From the NCBI GenBank assembly GCA_020633315.1, contig JACKDV010000056.1, positions 1 to 14,411 of the forward strand: a stretch of 14,411 nucleotides of DNA, written 5' to 3'. Source of the DNA: Myxococcales bacterium. GTDB taxonomy: Bacteria; Myxococcota_A; Polyangia; Nannocystales; Nannocystaceae. Shown here piece by piece: positions 14,304 through 14,411 of the stretch. The position numbers and the translations under genes are program-made. Numbering within the stretch: position 1 is the stretch's first letter; each line of letters opens with the position of its first letter. Below the pieces are notes generated by a model. That model saw only the letters and a program-made list of their open reading frames with translations. It had not been told where the DNA came from and searched no databases.

Positions 14304-14411
14304 ATGCCCTACGAGGCACGCGAGGCGAGCCGCGCCTACGAGTCGATCACCACCCAGCAGCGCGGAGCCCGTGACCGCTCCCCGCGAGCCGAGCTTCGCT
14401 CTAGCCCTGAA
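14304..14411 (+). CDS. Possible 5' end of a gene cut by the window edge
   Basis: An ATG at 14304 opens a frame of 36 codons to the window end, beginning MPYEAREASRAYESITTQQR. The first 20 or so codons have mostly G or C in the third position. AGGAG lies 14 nt upstream, which is rather far. It would be divergent from the TIR/FGE operon. No family is recognisable in so short a piece. Confidence 0.25.
   Translation, partial: MPYEAREASRAYESITTQQRGARDRSPRAELRSSPE

Noticed and set aside
1..14411. CRISPR arrays, tRNA or rRNA genes, complete insertion sequences
   Set aside because: No regularly spaced repeats, no cloverleaf-like sequence and no transposase were found on reading both strands.

Overview
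This window is high-GC bacterial DNA, most likely from a myxobacterium (Myxococcota, possibly the Nannocystis side). The evidence is very high third-position GC in positions 261-6916, lipoproteins with short Thr/Gly/Asp/Ser-rich linkers after the lipidated Cys, a Spo0M-like arrestin protein, and large secreted modular proteins. The taxonomic call is inference from composition and protein style only.

Positions 1-6916 are housekeeping or envelope genes packed in alternating orientation. They are a 3' or 5' gene fragment at the left edge, a Spo0M-family protein (+), a zinc alcohol dehydrogenase (-) that overlaps it tail to tail by 14 bp, a patatin-like phospholipase (+), a dihaem cytochrome c lipoprotein (-), a secreted amidotransferase-like protein with an odd C-terminus (+), a lipoprotein carrying eight CX3C motifs (+), and a von Willebrand A lipoprotein with a C-terminal membrane segment (-). 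Hairpins at 2616-2634 and 4912-4943 separate the convergent pairs.

Positions 6917-8642 look like a scar. There is a short AT-rich island with a perfect palindrome, a tyrosine recombinase that has lost its N-terminus and is frameshifted, and a degraded FG-GAP/VCBS-type repeat gene with three frame breaks, one of them at a visible 7-bp tandem duplication.

Positions 8643-14116 hold a three-gene operon on the minus strand, of visibly lower GC than the left part. In transcription order it encodes (1) GYF_2 - membrane helix - large DUF3352-like exported domain; (2) TIR domain - membrane helix - FGE/sulfatase-modifying-factor-like domain; (3) a divergent TIR-like Rossmannoid domain - membrane helix - FGE-like domain. 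Genes 1 and 2 are 9 nt apart if the longest start is used, and genes 2 and 3 overlap by 4 nt (GTGA). In all three the residues before the single membrane helix are strongly basic, so the N-terminal modules should be cytosolic and the C-terminal modules periplasmic. The FGE-like domains lack the catalytic copper-binding cysteines of true FGE but share two likely disulfide pairs. This is the best candidate for an undescribed system: an outside-in, transmembrane TIR receptor pair with a lectin-fold sensor outside and a TIR inside, co-transcribed with a third membrane protein and lying beside recombinase debris. A role in defence or signalling is inference.
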